Shown here one piece after another: positions 55,336 through 64,000 of a stretch of 64,000 nucleotides of DNA (position 1 is its first letter; each line of letters opens with the position of its first letter). Where the stretch lies: positions 248,001 to 312,000 of the forward strand of contig JAKVOU010000001.1 in assembly GCA_022482625.1 (NCBI GenBank). The letters run 5' to 3'. The notes beneath the pieces were generated by a model. The model worked only from the letters and a program-made list of their open reading frames with translations, was not told the DNA's origin and did no database searches. Position numbers and translations under genes: made by a program. Origin of the DNA: Spirochaetia bacterium (GTDB taxonomy: Bacteria; Spirochaetota; Spirochaetia; Sphaerochaetales; Sphaerochaetaceae).

Positions 55336-55835
55336 ATCACCAACTATTTACTTTTTATCACTCCTCCTTGATGTTTTCCTTCAGTTTCCTGAATTGATAA
55401 TTCCTTTTGTGTATATATAATGATGAATCATAAAATAGCCACTGTCAAGTTTTTTTCTGCTTAATGATTTAACAATAAATTAACCTTCAGTATACAAAAA
55501 CTAAATTTTCTTGCATAAATAACTGATATAGAATTTTAAAGGCAATAGATACGGAAATAAAATACAGTTGTATTGTTAAAAAAATGTAATAAACATTCAA
55601 ATGGGATTGACTTGATTTCAATAAAATTGCAACTATGAACCAATGTGAATTGTGCATAATGTAAATGAAAGTGGCCCGAATCTAGAAGGGCAAAGAAAAA
55701 ATTTTAAACAGGGAGATGGCTTATCATTCTATATCGTTTGGAGTCGGTGTTATGCAGAGCAAGGGCTCTCGCATGACAAATAGGCGGTGAGATAACCCTT
55801 GCTCAAATCTGAAATTAAAATTTTGGAGGAGCATA
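55336..55835. other. A+T-rich intergenic region with a long-range hairpin
   Basis: Very A+T-rich from 55336 to about 55680 with no credible gene. Near the right end GAGCAAGGG (55757-55765) and CCCTTGCTC (55796-55804) form a perfect 9-bp stem closing a 30-base loop with inner pairing, just before the CD3324-type gene. Confidence 0.45.
55757..55804 (+). promoter_or_regulatory. Structured leader upstream of the CD3324-type gene
   Basis: A 9-bp perfect outer stem and an inner TCTC/GAGA helix enclose GCATGACAAATAGGCGG. There is no T-run after it and the ribosome site lies 20 bases beyond. It may be a cis-acting RNA element or a protein-binding structure; no known riboswitch class was recognised. 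Confidence 0.4.
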
Positions 55836-56111
55836 ATGGGCTATAAGAACGCAGTCAGTGTATTTCCGACAATACTGCTAGTAGAAATACAAAAATATAT
55901 TGATGGAGAGTATGTATATATTCCCCGAAAAGCAGAGAATAAAAAAGAATGGGGTGAAGTAAAAAACAGCAAGAAATATATCCAGGAACGTAACAAGATG
56001 ATTTTTTCCCAGTATCAGAACGGTATTTCGGTTGAGGATATAGCAAGTTGTAATTACTTGTCACCCAAAACGATTTACAGCATATTGGCTAAGATGAAGA
56101 AACAATGCTGA
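55836..56111 (+). CDS. CD3324 family helix-turn-helix protein
   Basis: A 91-residue protein with GGAGG upstream. It matches the CD3324/Mor-like family: MGYKNAVSVFPTILLVEIQK, then GEYVYIPRK and a Trp-Gly turn (KKEWGEVKNSKKYIQERNK). A C-terminal helix-turn-helix follows (QNGISVEDIASCNYLSPKTIYSILAKMK), equivalent to the DNA-binding half of phage Mu Mor/C. It is probably a small transcription regulator; its target is unknown. It has its own terminator, so it may regulate the nearby methyltransferase or act elsewhere. Confidence 0.8.
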   Translation: MGYKNAVSVFPTILLVEIQKYIDGEYVYIPRKAENKKEWGEVKNSKKYIQERNKMIFSQYQNGISVEDIASCNYLSPKTIYSILAKMKKQC

Positions 56112-56118
56112 ATGAGAT

Positions 56119-56150
56119 GCGACATGGTGATGCGGCCATGTCGCTTTTTT
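56119..56150 (+). terminator. Rho-independent terminator of the CD3324-type gene
   Basis: GCGACATGG and CCATGTCGC form a perfect 9-bp stem with an 8-base loop, followed by six T. Confidence 0.93.
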
Positions 56151-56245
56151 GATTCTGAATTATCTTTTAGGGTGCATTGTCAGTTCAGGGTTGCTATACT
56201 CAACTCATGTTCACAAAGACAAGAAATATTCGGAGGCAGACTGAC

Positions 56246-56971
56246 ATGTGTACATTTACAAATCAATTCATTTCAAATCAGCAGAACATGGAATTTTTAA
56301 AGAAAACCATGATGGGACCCAATGCCATGCGACTGTCTGAGGAACTGGCATCATACCTGACTATCAATGAGCATATGCGTATACTTGATCTGGGTTGTGG
56401 CAGTGGCCTTTCAACGCTCTTGCTGACACAAAAATATGGTGCAAAAGTCTTTGCTGCTGACTTATGGATTCCCCCGACTGAAAACTATGAACGTTTCAAG
56501 GTTATTGGGATTGATGACAAAGCTGTTCCTATTTCTGCGGATGCAACCAAGGGGCTTCCTTTTGCAAATGAGTATTTTGACCTGCTTTTTACTGTGGATG
56601 CCTATCATTATTTCGGGGATAAACCTGACATGCTCCCTTCTCTCATTCCTTTTGTAAAAAAAGGAGGGTATATCGCCGTGGTTATTCCGGGGCTGACATA
56701 CGAATTTGGGAAAAACGTCCCTGTTGATCTGCAACCATTTTGGAACAGTGAAATGGAAAGGACCTTGCACTCCCTTGGTTGGTGGCAGGAACTGTGGGAA
56801 AAGACCGCAGGTATTGAAATGGTCGACAGTCGCGAAATGACTTGTCTGCGGCAAGCTTGGAATGAATGGCTGACCGCTTATCATCCTGTCGTTGCTGAGG
56901 ATAGAAAAATGATGAAAGCTGAGGGTGGAAAGTATTTCAATCTCATTCAGTTGATTGCCAAAGTAATCTGA
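56246..56971 (+). CDS. Class I SAM-dependent methyltransferase
   Basis: A 241-residue cytoplasmic protein. ATG 56246 has GGAGG ten bases upstream; the frame extends to 56177 without support. Motif I is RILDLGCGSGLSTLL (~residues 46-60), the acidic end of strand two is in KVFAADLWIPPTENYERF, and motif IV is LLFTVDAYHYFG. The DLWIPPTENYERF segment is typical of a small-molecule methyltransferase group found in Firmicutes and spirochaetes. The substrate is unknown. It is convergent with the minus-strand cluster that ends at 57022. Confidence 0.85.
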   Translation: MCTFTNQFISNQQNMEFLKKTMMGPNAMRLSEELASYLTINEHMRILDLGCGSGLSTLLLTQKYGAKVFAADLWIPPTENYERFKVIGIDDKAVPISADATKGLPFANEYFDLLFTVDAYHYFGDKPDMLPSLIPFVKKGGYIAVVIPGLTYEFGKNVPVDLQPFWNSEMERTLHSLGWWQELWEKTAGIEMVDSREMTCLRQAWNEWLTAYHPVVAEDRKMMKAEGGKYFNLIQLIAKVI

Positions 56972-57021
56972 ATGATACAGAGGCTTTGCCTGGGGATTAC
57001 CCCAAGAGCAACAAGTTCTGG

Positions 57022-57852
57022 CTATTGTTCCTCGTGTCCTTTCAGGTTCTGCAATTGTCTGGTGGCCCGGGAATGTATCAAAGTCGTGCTTTCGCTATCC
57101 ATGATCTGTTCGAAGCAGCTCATCTGTTTTTCAGGACAACCTTCCTGTTCATGGACCAATGCCAAGAGGAATATCGTATATTCCTTTTCCATTCGATGCA
57201 GGTTCTTTGTTTCCAGGTCGAGCAGAAATTGACTTGAGGCAGGTGGCAGCGGCTGGGAGGAAATCAATGCAAGATGTATCTTTGCCCGATAAAGGCAGTC
57301 AGCAAAAGTGATTGAGGTAATTGCCTTGGCATTGGAATGAAGATGCATCATATGTTGCATGCGGTCAATGAGAAATGTAGATCCTTCCTTGTCTCCGGCA
57401 AGCATGCGGTATTTCAGCAGATGTGTCGTCAGTTCCAACTGTGCATGTGCGTTTCCTTTTTCCGGAAGCTTGATTTTCTCAAGTCTTTCAATGGCTATGT
57501 CTGTTTCTCCTGCCGATGCATATGCATCGCAGGTGGCCAGTTCCAAGATGAACGTCTGTTCCTCGCTGAGCCTTGTCTGATCGAGGACCGGTCCTACCTG
57601 ATCAAGAAAGACATCAGGTCTCAGCCTGTCATACAGAGAGGAAAGGAGGGTAAAATAACCATGCCGTTTTACCAATGCCAGGACAAAGCGAAAAGAAAGC
57701 AATAGGCAGATGATACAGATACCAGCTCCTAGGATTGCATGCCTGGGTGTACGTAGAATCCATAGGGCCAATGCAATGAGAGCTGTAAGCAACAGGCTCA
57801 GTACAATGACTATTTTTCTTGCTTTGTGCAGGGAATCCTTTATCGGTTGCAT
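57022..57852 (-). CDS. Membrane-anchored TPR-like protein of unknown function
   Basis: 276 residues. Two transmembrane helices lie near the N-terminus (IVIVLSLLLTALIALALWIL, and AILGAGICIICLLLSFRFVL). The rest is a soluble, helix-rich part with TPR-like spacing (DAYASAGETDIAIERLEKI, LLKYRMLAGDKEGSTFLIDR). No named family was recognised. The basic n-region implies that the soluble part faces the cytoplasm. It follows apeB by 19 bases and so belongs to the lnt-apeB transcript. Confidence 0.7.
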   Translation of the reverse strand: MQPIKDSLHKARKIVIVLSLLLTALIALALWILRTPRHAILGAGICIICLLLSFRFVLALVKRHGYFTLLSSLYDRLRPDVFLDQVGPVLDQTRLSEEQTFILELATCDAYASAGETDIAIERLEKIKLPEKGNAHAQLELTTHLLKYRMLAGDKEGSTFLIDRMQHMMHLHSNAKAITSITFADCLYRAKIHLALISSQPLPPASSQFLLDLETKNLHRMEKEYTIFLLALVHEQEGCPEKQMSCFEQIMDSESTTLIHSRATRQLQNLKGHEEQ

Positions 57853-57871
57853 CAGATGGCTCCGTTCCTGC

Positions 57872-59176
57872 CTAGGCGAGCGTCAGGAAAGCCTTGTAGC
57901 AGTCTCTTGCGCTATGCAAATCCTCTGTTGCAATCGTTTCCCAAGGTGCATGCATGGAAAGTACTGCAATTCCGCAGTCAAGCACCTGCATGTTGTACCT
58001 TGCGGCATAGGCGGCTATCGTTCCTCCGCCACCTTGGTCGACCTTGCCAAGCTCGCAGAACTGGAACTTGATGCCGTTGTCATCCATCAATCTCCTGATT
58101 TTTGCAATAAATTCAGGATTTGCATCATTTGAACTGAATTTGCCACGGACACCGGTATATTTGTTGAACGTGACGCCGCCGCCCAGTGCTGCAGTATTCT
58201 TCTTGTCGAACAACGAGGGATTGAGCGGATCGTAAGCAACGGAAACATCAGACGAAAGCATCTGTGAGTTTCTCAGGCACCTGGCAAGCCGAAGCCCATC
58301 AAAGCCATCGGTTCTGGCAAGTACCTCGCTGATGACATTGACAAGGAAATCCGACGTCATGCCCGTTGCACCTACCGAACCTATCTCTTCCTTGTCCATA
58401 AGCAGGCACAGCCCGGTCCTTTCCTGTATGTCTGATTCCAGGATTGCTTCCATGGAGGCGAAAGCACAGCAACGGTCATCCTGCCCATAGGCGAGGATCA
58501 TGGAACCATCCAGCCCTTGTATCCTTGCTTTTCCTGCCGGTACTACCTCAAGCTCACTTGACAGGAAATCATCTTCGTCAATGCCATATTTTTCCTTGAA
58601 CAAGGCCAAAAGTTCATCCTTGCCTTTTTCCTTTTCCTTGGCCAGTCCTGCAAGAAGGTCCAGGTCCTCTCCCTTGATAGCTTCAGCGACAGAAAGCTTA
58701 TCCTGTTCCTTGCTCAGATGTGGCAGTATGTCACTGATGGAAAGAGCAGGTTCGTCAGGATCTTCACCGATGGTAAGGTGCAGTACCGTTCCGTCCTTTT
58801 TTACCAATACACCATGGATGGCGAGCGGCAGCGTTACCCATTGGTATTTCTTGATTCCGCCGTAATAGTGGGTGTCAAGGTAGACCAATCCATCTTTTTC
58901 ATAAATAGGCCGTTGCTTGATATCCAGACGAGGGCTGTCAATATGTGCCCCGAGTATATTCATGCCAGCTTCAAGAGACGAAGAACCTATATGCAGCAGT
59001 GCGATCGACTTGTTCATCAGAGAATAGTAGACTTTGTCACCTGCCCTGAGTCGGTCAGTTTCAAATATATCTTTATAACCTTTTGCTTCGGCAAGGGAAA
59101 TGATAGAATTGACGCATTCTCTTTCTGTCTTGCCATTGTCAATGAAATCTCTGTACCTGCATGCAAGTCCGTCCAC
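57872..59176 (-). CDS. apeB: M18 family aminopeptidase
   Basis: A 434-residue di-zinc aminopeptidase that removes N-terminal residues, often Asp/Glu, from peptides in the cytoplasm. The start is taken at GTG 59176 because AGGAGG sits eight bases upstream and the protein then begins with the family segment DGLACRYRDFIDNGKTERE. The frame reaches GTG 59224 without a ribosome site. Metal-binding blocks are ILGAHIDSPRLD (His), DKEEIGSVGATG (Glu pair), and near the C-terminus GIAVLSMHAPWE (His). HYYGGIKKYQWVTLPLAIHG is diagnostic for M18. Confidence 0.9.
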   Translation of the reverse strand: MDGLACRYRDFIDNGKTERECVNSIISLAEAKGYKDIFETDRLRAGDKVYYSLMNKSIALLHIGSSSLEAGMNILGAHIDSPRLDIKQRPIYEKDGLVYLDTHYYGGIKKYQWVTLPLAIHGVLVKKDGTVLHLTIGEDPDEPALSISDILPHLSKEQDKLSVAEAIKGEDLDLLAGLAKEKEKGKDELLALFKEKYGIDEDDFLSSELEVVPAGKARIQGLDGSMILAYGQDDRCCAFASMEAILESDIQERTGLCLLMDKEEIGSVGATGMTSDFLVNVISEVLARTDGFDGLRLARCLRNSQMLSSDVSVAYDPLNPSLFDKKNTAALGGGVTFNKYTGVRGKFSSNDANPEFIAKIRRLMDDNGIKFQFCELGKVDQGGGGTIAAYAARYNMQVLDCGIAVLSMHAPWETIATEDLHSARDCYKAFLTLA

Positions 59177-59256
59177 TGCAGCAACCTCCTGGATTTTTTT
59201 TCTCCAATAGTGAAAGGCTACCACTATCCTGGGAAAAAAGAAAGCTGTCTGTTACC

Positions 59257-60960
59257 TTATGAAAGGGATTCCATATCTTTTCCACTTTCTTGTGAGGTAA
59301 TTGTCTTTGCATGCTGCTTTTTCTTGTATGTGGCGGAGGCTGCCTTGGTGAATTGGAATACAAGGCTTATGCAGGTAATGATGAAGATGATCCTGGCAAA
59401 CCAATCATCATGTTTGCTGTAGGTGGTGAGTCCAAAACTTTTCTGGCTGTAGATAGGAACTTCATATACATGGTAGTTGCAGGTAAATGGCTTGATAGGG
59501 TCAATGACCTGGCCCCACGGCGTAATCATGCAGGTAATGCCGCTATTGGTACTCCGTACGACAGCTCTTCTGTTTTCAATGGCCCTGAATGTGCCCAGTC
59601 TCATGTGTTGCATTTCTGCGCTTACGGCATTCGACCAGCTGTCATTTGACAAGTTGAGCAACAAGTCTGATCCCTGACGTACGAATTTTGCACTGATGCT
59701 GCCGAAAATATCCTCAAAACAGATCGAAGTGGAGAAATCAAGCCCATCATAGGAGAATATCTTGGATTTTTTCCCAGGCAACCACCAATGGAAATCATGG
59801 TTCTTCAGCCATTGGTAGAAACGTGGCATCTGCTTTTGATAGGGAAAATACTCAGTGAACGGCACCAGATGCTGTTTCCTGTAGGTGTCATAGATCTTGC
59901 CGTCTGCAAAGAGTATGACTGAGTTGTAGTCAATCCTGTTCCAGTTGCCGTTCTTGTCCCAAGTCCCCATCGTCGGATCCTTGATTACCCCTTCAGGATT
60001 ACCGGTAACCAGCGGACAAGGAAGTGACTTGCCGAAGTTTATGAAATCCTGTACCAGCTTGCTTGTCTTAGGATCGGTAGGATGCGCAGTATGCCAGGCT
60101 ACCGAAGGAACAAAGGCTGTTTCAGACCACATTACCATATCAGGATTTTCTGCAAGGGATTCTTCTGTAAGCTGTTTCATGGTAAGGAAGTTCTTCAGAT
60201 ATTGGTCGTAACCGCCTTTCCATGTGTCACTGTTGTGCTGGACCGTTGCTATCTTGATGACTTTATTCGGCTTTTGCATCTGCCAATATGAAATAGTATG
60301 GAATCCGAAGACAAGCGTGGAAATAAACAGTGCAAGGTAGACGTAGATACCACCTTCGGTTTCTTCAAGATGTGAGGAAAGTGATATGCCGTATGTATGT
60401 CTTCTGGCGAGGAAATCAGCTGCATAGGACTGGGGGATGAACATGAGTAGGGAAATGGCCCAGCTGCCGAATACTGAGGAAATCTGAATCAGCGGCAACC
60501 ATGTGGCAAAAGCAGAACTGAGATTGCCGTAGGGATACCCCAGGAAACCCAATTGACCGACATAGATGTAGGCTATATATGAACATGACTGGAGCAGTGC
60601 CCTGCCTTTCTTCGGAAGGTTTTCGGCAGCTTTCATCAAAGGAAAATAGAGCATCAGCTCGAATCCTTTGAGTATAGGGGCTATGAATATTGCCATCGGA
60701 TGGAAAGTCGACAGCCAGTAATTGAATATGGCCAGATATGAAAACCCGAACAGGAAACCGAGCAAGGGAGCATATCCCCATCTGGTCCTGTCTACGGCAT
60801 AGAGCATGGGTATCAGGGCAAAGGTTGCAAGGAAAGGGAAACCGTTGTCATTGAGAAATGATGGAAAGGCGAGTGCATACAGAAAAGCTGACAGGAGGGT
60901 AAGCAGTATCTCAAGGGGAAGATCTCCAAACCTTCTCCGCCTTTTTGGTGGTAAATCCAT
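59257..60960 (-). CDS. lnt: Apolipoprotein N-acyltransferase
   Basis: A 567-residue inner-membrane enzyme that adds the third acyl chain to the N-terminal cysteine of lipoproteins. Residues ~15-225 contain about seven transmembrane helices. The nitrilase-like periplasmic domain holds the catalytic triad E280 (MWSETAF), K362 (YRKQHLVPFTEYFP) and C414 (STSICFEDIFG). A last helix lies near residue 530. The family is usually ~510 residues; this one has a longer loop and tail. AAGGAG precedes the start. It fits the several lipoproteins seen in this window, and heads the lnt-apeB cluster. Confidence 0.93.
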   Translation of the reverse strand: MDLPPKRRRRFGDLPLEILLTLLSAFLYALAFPSFLNDNGFPFLATFALIPMLYAVDRTRWGYAPLLGFLFGFSYLAIFNYWLSTFHPMAIFIAPILKGFELMLYFPLMKAAENLPKKGRALLQSCSYIAYIYVGQLGFLGYPYGNLSSAFATWLPLIQISSVFGSWAISLLMFIPQSYAADFLARRHTYGISLSSHLEETEGGIYVYLALFISTLVFGFHTISYWQMQKPNKVIKIATVQHNSDTWKGGYDQYLKNFLTMKQLTEESLAENPDMVMWSETAFVPSVAWHTAHPTDPKTSKLVQDFINFGKSLPCPLVTGNPEGVIKDPTMGTWDKNGNWNRIDYNSVILFADGKIYDTYRKQHLVPFTEYFPYQKQMPRFYQWLKNHDFHWWLPGKKSKIFSYDGLDFSTSICFEDIFGSISAKFVRQGSDLLLNLSNDSWSNAVSAEMQHMRLGTFRAIENRRAVVRSTNSGITCMITPWGQVIDPIKPFTCNYHVYEVPIYSQKSFGLTTYSKHDDWFARIIFIITCISLVFQFTKAASATYKKKQHAKTITSQESGKDMESLS

Positions 60961-61070
60961 GAAACGCTCCTTTCGGCATTATAAAAAGCAGAAGTGGTCT
61001 TTGCAACCATACCATATGTTGTCTTGATTATACAGACAGTGTGTGGCACTATCAGCAGTGGAGGACCTGC

Positions 61071-62341
61071 ATGTCTGTCGTAAACCACTATGGGGATGTC
61101 ATCAAGCATTATGCTGACCAAAAAGCCGAATGTTGCCAGGGGAATGGTGGATGTCGGTCTATCCCTTGAGCATTACCGGTCTGCAAAGCATGCGGACAAG
61201 AGGATACCTGCCAGTTACCGCTATCTGAACACCATGGCACTAGGAATGGTACAGAAGGGGATGAGAGAACCTGAGATGACTTGCTGGAACAATCTCTTCG
61301 CTCCTGTCGAACTTATGGAAAGCTTTGATATCAACTGCCTGTCCATGGAAGCCCTTTCATCTTTTTACAGTGGCTTTACCATTGAAGACAGGCTTATTGA
61401 TGAATCAGATGCAATCGGCATAGCAAAGACACTATGTACCTACCATAGGAACTTTATCGGTGCCAACAGTCTTGGTCTGCTTCGTAAACCGACGGCCTGT
61501 GTGACGACCAGCAGTATCTGTGACGGCAATACGAACACATTCAGGTTTGTCTGTTCGGAACGCCGGATACCATTTTTCCTTGTTGATGTGCCGCATCAGC
61601 TTTTGTGATGAAAGCATTGCCTATGTAGAGCAGCAATTGAAGGAACTTGTGGTTTTTCTTGAAGACAATTATCACCTTAAGTACGATGAAAGGGAACTTG
61701 CCAGGATCCTTGCCCGTGAGAATGAAAGTCATAGGCTCTATGAAAAGTATCTTTCCCTTATCGGTACCCGCAAGCTTGCCTCTACGTTGACACTGCAGAT
61801 GTTCATCTTGTTTGCAAGCCATCTTTCGATCGGCAGTGAAGAGTCCTTGAAGTTCTATCAGATGCTGGTTGATGATGTAACAGCTGCTCCGCCCTTCGAC
61901 GGCAAGAAGATATTGTGGGTCCATGTACTGCCATTCTTTGAAGAAAGTCTCAAGCAGGTATTCAATCTCAGTGACGACAACCAGATCCAATGTGTGGAAA
62001 TGAACAGTGATGGCAACGGATATCTCAATCCCCAGCATCCCTTGCATAGCCTTGCTTCCAAACTGGTTTCCAATGTGTACAACAGGGGGTATGAGGCTAA
62101 GGCCCAACTGTGTAGCGAACTTGCAAAAAAATGCAATTGTGACGGTGTCATCCATTTTGCCCATTGGGGCTGCAAGCAGACCAGCGGGGGAGTCAACATA
62201 CTGAAGAAAAGGTTGCAGGAAGATGGGATTCCTCTTCTGTTGCTGGACGGCGATGCTGTGGACAGGCGTAACGACGGAGCTGGTCAGATACGGACAAGGG
62301 TAGAGGCTTTCATGGAGATGTTGTCAGGAGAAAAGAAATGA
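61071..62341 (+). CDS. 2-hydroxyacyl-CoA dehydratase (HgdB/DCCP-like) subunit, two +1 frameshifts
   Basis: The likely start is ATG 61071 with GGAGG six bases upstream (MSVVNHYGDVIKHYADQK). An extra A in the run at 61120-61124 and an extra T in the run at 61601-61604 break the frame. Removing both gives one ~422-residue protein: RGMVDVGLSLEHYRSAKH, MTCWNNLFAPVELMESFDIN, VTTSSICDGNT, then HWGCKQTSGGVNILKKRL near the end. The family carries Fe-S clusters held by the Cys residues in TCWNN, SSICDGN and HWGCKQ. It performs low-potential reductions such as dehydration of 2-hydroxyacyl-CoA; YjiM-type double-cubane proteins are an equally likely match. It overlaps the next gene (ATGA). Confidence 0.78.
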
Positions 62342-64000
62342 TTGCCTATGTGTGCAAGTATACTCCGATTGAAGTCTTCCAGGCTATGGGAGAGGAAACG
62401 ATACTGCTTGAAGGTGCTGCAGGACAGTGTACTGAGGCTGAAAGCTGCATGCATCCGAATCTCTGCAGCTACGCAAAGGCGGCTTATGAGACTTTGGTCA
62501 GGCATCCTGAGTATGAGGGAATAATCCTCACCTCCTGCTGTGACAGCATCAACAGGCTTTACGACAACCTATGCCGACGTTTTCCTAAGCGTTTTATCTA
62601 TTTGCTTGATTTGCCACGGAAAGTCAATGACAGTTCCGTCATGTTGTACCGTAGGCAGATAGCGTTGATGGCTGAAGCATGGGAAGCCTACAAGGGAGAA
62701 ATATTTGATCCTGTGGCGCTACAGGAGTATATTGGCAACGGCATCAGTCCGATAGCAGAAGATGCCGTTGCTTCTGAATCAAAGGATAGACTTCGTATCG
62801 GCATCATGGGTGCCAGATGTTCCAAGAACCTGTATAGGCTCCTGAAGGCTGATAGGATTGTCTTTGACTTGACCTGTGCAGGTATCGGGCGGTCAATCAG
62901 AAAATTGGCTTGTGACGATATCCTTACAGATTATGCACGTTCGCTCCTGGAGCAGCTACCTTGCATGAGAATGTGTGATGTTACCCGGCGGCTGGATCTG
63001 GTTCGGAGTCTGGAAGGCAAGGTGGATGGCATTATCTACCATGTGATCAAATTCTGTGATCTCTATCCCTATGAGTATTCCTTCATAAAGAAAGAGATCA
63101 GCGTACCTGTCAACTATATCGAGACTGACGGTACGGAAAGCAGTTCCGGCCAATTGCAGACAAGGATTGAAGCTTTTGAAGAAGAACTGCAGGCAAGACG
63201 CAATGAGGGGGAGGTTCCTGTGAGATTGATTGCAAGGTACAAGCATCACCACGATGCTGATAGGGATGAAAAGATACGGAGCAAGGGATATTTCCTTGGT
63301 ATCGACAGTGGTTCGACTTCGACCAATGCCGTTGTCATAGACAATGGATGCAGGTTGCTGGCAAGCTGCGTTATTCCGACAGGAGCACAGGTTGCAGACA
63401 GTGCCGCACAGGCCAAGGCAATGGTCCTGGGAAAAGCCGGCATCGGGACCAAGGACGTGTGCAGGATAGTCTCGACCGGATATGGCCGCAATGGCATAGT
63501 CGGCAGTGACCAGGACATTACTGAAATCTCATGCCATGCAAAAGGTGTGCATTTCCTTTTTCCTGACGTCCGGACTATCCTGGACATTGGGGGCCAGGAC
63601 AGCAAGGCGATAAGGATCAATGAAGCCGGCAGTGTCGTTGACTTTGTCATGAACGATAAGTGTGCCGCCGGCACAGGCCGCTTCCTTGAGATGATCAGCA
63701 GCACGCTGGATATCGGGCTTGAAGAGATGGGCCCATTGTCCCTTACGTCAAAAAAGGATGTTGAAATCAGCAGTATGTGTTCAGTGTTTGCTGAAAGTGA
63801 AGTCATTTCCCTTGTTGCGGAGAACAAGGAATTGGCCGATATCATCCATGGTGTGCACAAGACGATTGCAAAAAAGGGCTTGGCACTGATGAAGCGTGTA
63901 GGACTTGAATCTGAGTACTGTATGAGCGGCGGAGTTGCCCGTAATGTAGGAGTAGTGGAAGTGCTTTCCCAACTTCTGGACGCACCTGTGAAAGTCTATG
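62338..64000 (+). CDS. HgdB-like domain fused to activator ATPase, runs off the window
   Basis: An uninterrupted frame of at least 554 codons beginning at ATG 62338 and open at the window end. Residues ~1-290 are a second HgdB/DCCP-like unit with cysteines in GQCTEAESCMHPNLCSYAK, LTSCCDSIN and GARCSKN. From ~residue 320 comes a BadF/HgdC-type activase: GIDSGSTSTNAVVID, STGYGRN, LDIGGQDSKAI, CAAGTGRFLE and SSMCSVFAESEVISLV, MSGGVARN. The two cysteines in the CAAGTG and SSMCSVF blocks correspond to those that hold the dimer-bridging [4Fe-4S] cluster in HgdC. The ATPase uses ATP to drive electron transfer into the dehydratase-like partner. Fusion of component and activator is unusual for classical systems. 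Confidence 0.82.
   Translation, partial: MIAYVCKYTPIEVFQAMGEETILLEGAAGQCTEAESCMHPNLCSYAKAAYETLVRHPEYEGIILTSCCDSINRLYDNLCRRFPKRFIYLLDLPRKVNDSSVMLYRRQIALMAEAWEAYKGEIFDPVALQEYIGNGISPIAEDAVASESKDRLRIGIMGARCSKNLYRLLKADRIVFDLTCAGIGRSIRKLACDDILTDYARSLLEQLPCMRMCDVTRRLDLVRSLEGKVDGIIYHVIKFCDLYPYEYSFIKKEISVPVNYIETDGTESSSGQLQTRIEAFEEELQARRNEGEVPVRLIARYKHHHDADRDEKIRSKGYFLGIDSGSTSTNAVVIDNGCRLLASCVIPTGAQVADSAAQAKAMVLGKAGIGTKDVCRIVSTGYGRNGIVGSDQDITEISCHAKGVHFLFPDVRTILDIGGQDSKAIRINEAGSVVDFVMNDKCAAGTGRFLEMISSTLDIGLEEMGPLSLTSKKDVEISSMCSVFAESEVISLVAENKELADIIHGVHKTIAKKGLALMKRVGLESEYCMSGGVARNVGVVEVLSQLLDAPVKVY

Overview
The window looks like chromosomal DNA of a host-associated or anaerobic spirochaete of the Sphaerochaeta/Treponema type. 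The grounds are the binding-protein signal peptides ending in FANG-(S/T/Q)-(Q/K)-E, many outer-membrane barrel-like and FecR-like proteins, carbohydrate/glycerol-phosphate ABC operons without their own ATPase, and a moderate G+C background broken by clearly G+C-rich blocks. This placement is inference from protein character; no rRNA or tRNA gene is present to confirm it.

Layout. 1-5 kb: a truncated Thr/Ala-rich lipoprotein, a GNAT acetyltransferase, a TfoX-N protein and an MFS transporter, all on the minus strand. 5.3-7.9 kb: a large repeat lipoprotein ending in a DUF1566 domain with a diversity-generating-retroelement-like variable region, followed by a hairpin and a short avd-like remnant. 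8-15.5 kb (minus): TrhP-type U32 protein, Lon (three frameshifts), carbamate kinase, AEC transporter, DUF4105 protein. 15.6-21.6 kb (plus): recO-recJ, rpsU, then serA-serC-lrp. 22-25.3 kb: a UgpB/A/E-like ABC operon. 25.5-28.5 kb: dihydroorotate-dehydrogenase-like protein, acyltransferase and lipoprotein, meeting mutL (minus). 30.4-34.9 kb: metH-metF. 35-42 kb (minus): an outer-membrane protein and a very large FecR / triple degenerate phosphoesterase / beta-barrel protein. 42.2-44.8 kb: TtcA-like and HD proteins and a small secreted protein. 44.8-53.9 kb (minus): two almost identical copies of a second UgpB/A/E-like operon flanking polyphosphate kinase, with an IS110-family element just upstream of the second copy. 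55.8-64 kb: CD3324-type HTH protein, methyltransferase, a minus-strand lnt-apeB-TPR-like cluster, and a 2-hydroxyacyl-CoA-dehydratase-like pair whose second member is fused to its ATP-dependent activase and runs off the window.

How the genes work together. serA-serC with an Lrp-type regulator is a serine biosynthesis unit. metH-metF recycle methyl groups to methionine. recO, recJ and mutL serve DNA repair. The three ABC operons import small organic solutes and must borrow an ATPase from elsewhere. The physical association of polyphosphate kinase with two UgpB-like uptake operons hints at phosphate-linked regulation (inference).

Data caution. At least eleven single-base insertions break otherwise well conserved reading frames in six genes, always +1. 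This looks like an insertion-biased sequence error, so truncations here should not be read as true pseudogenes without checking the reads. No CRISPR array, tRNA, rRNA or origin was recognised.
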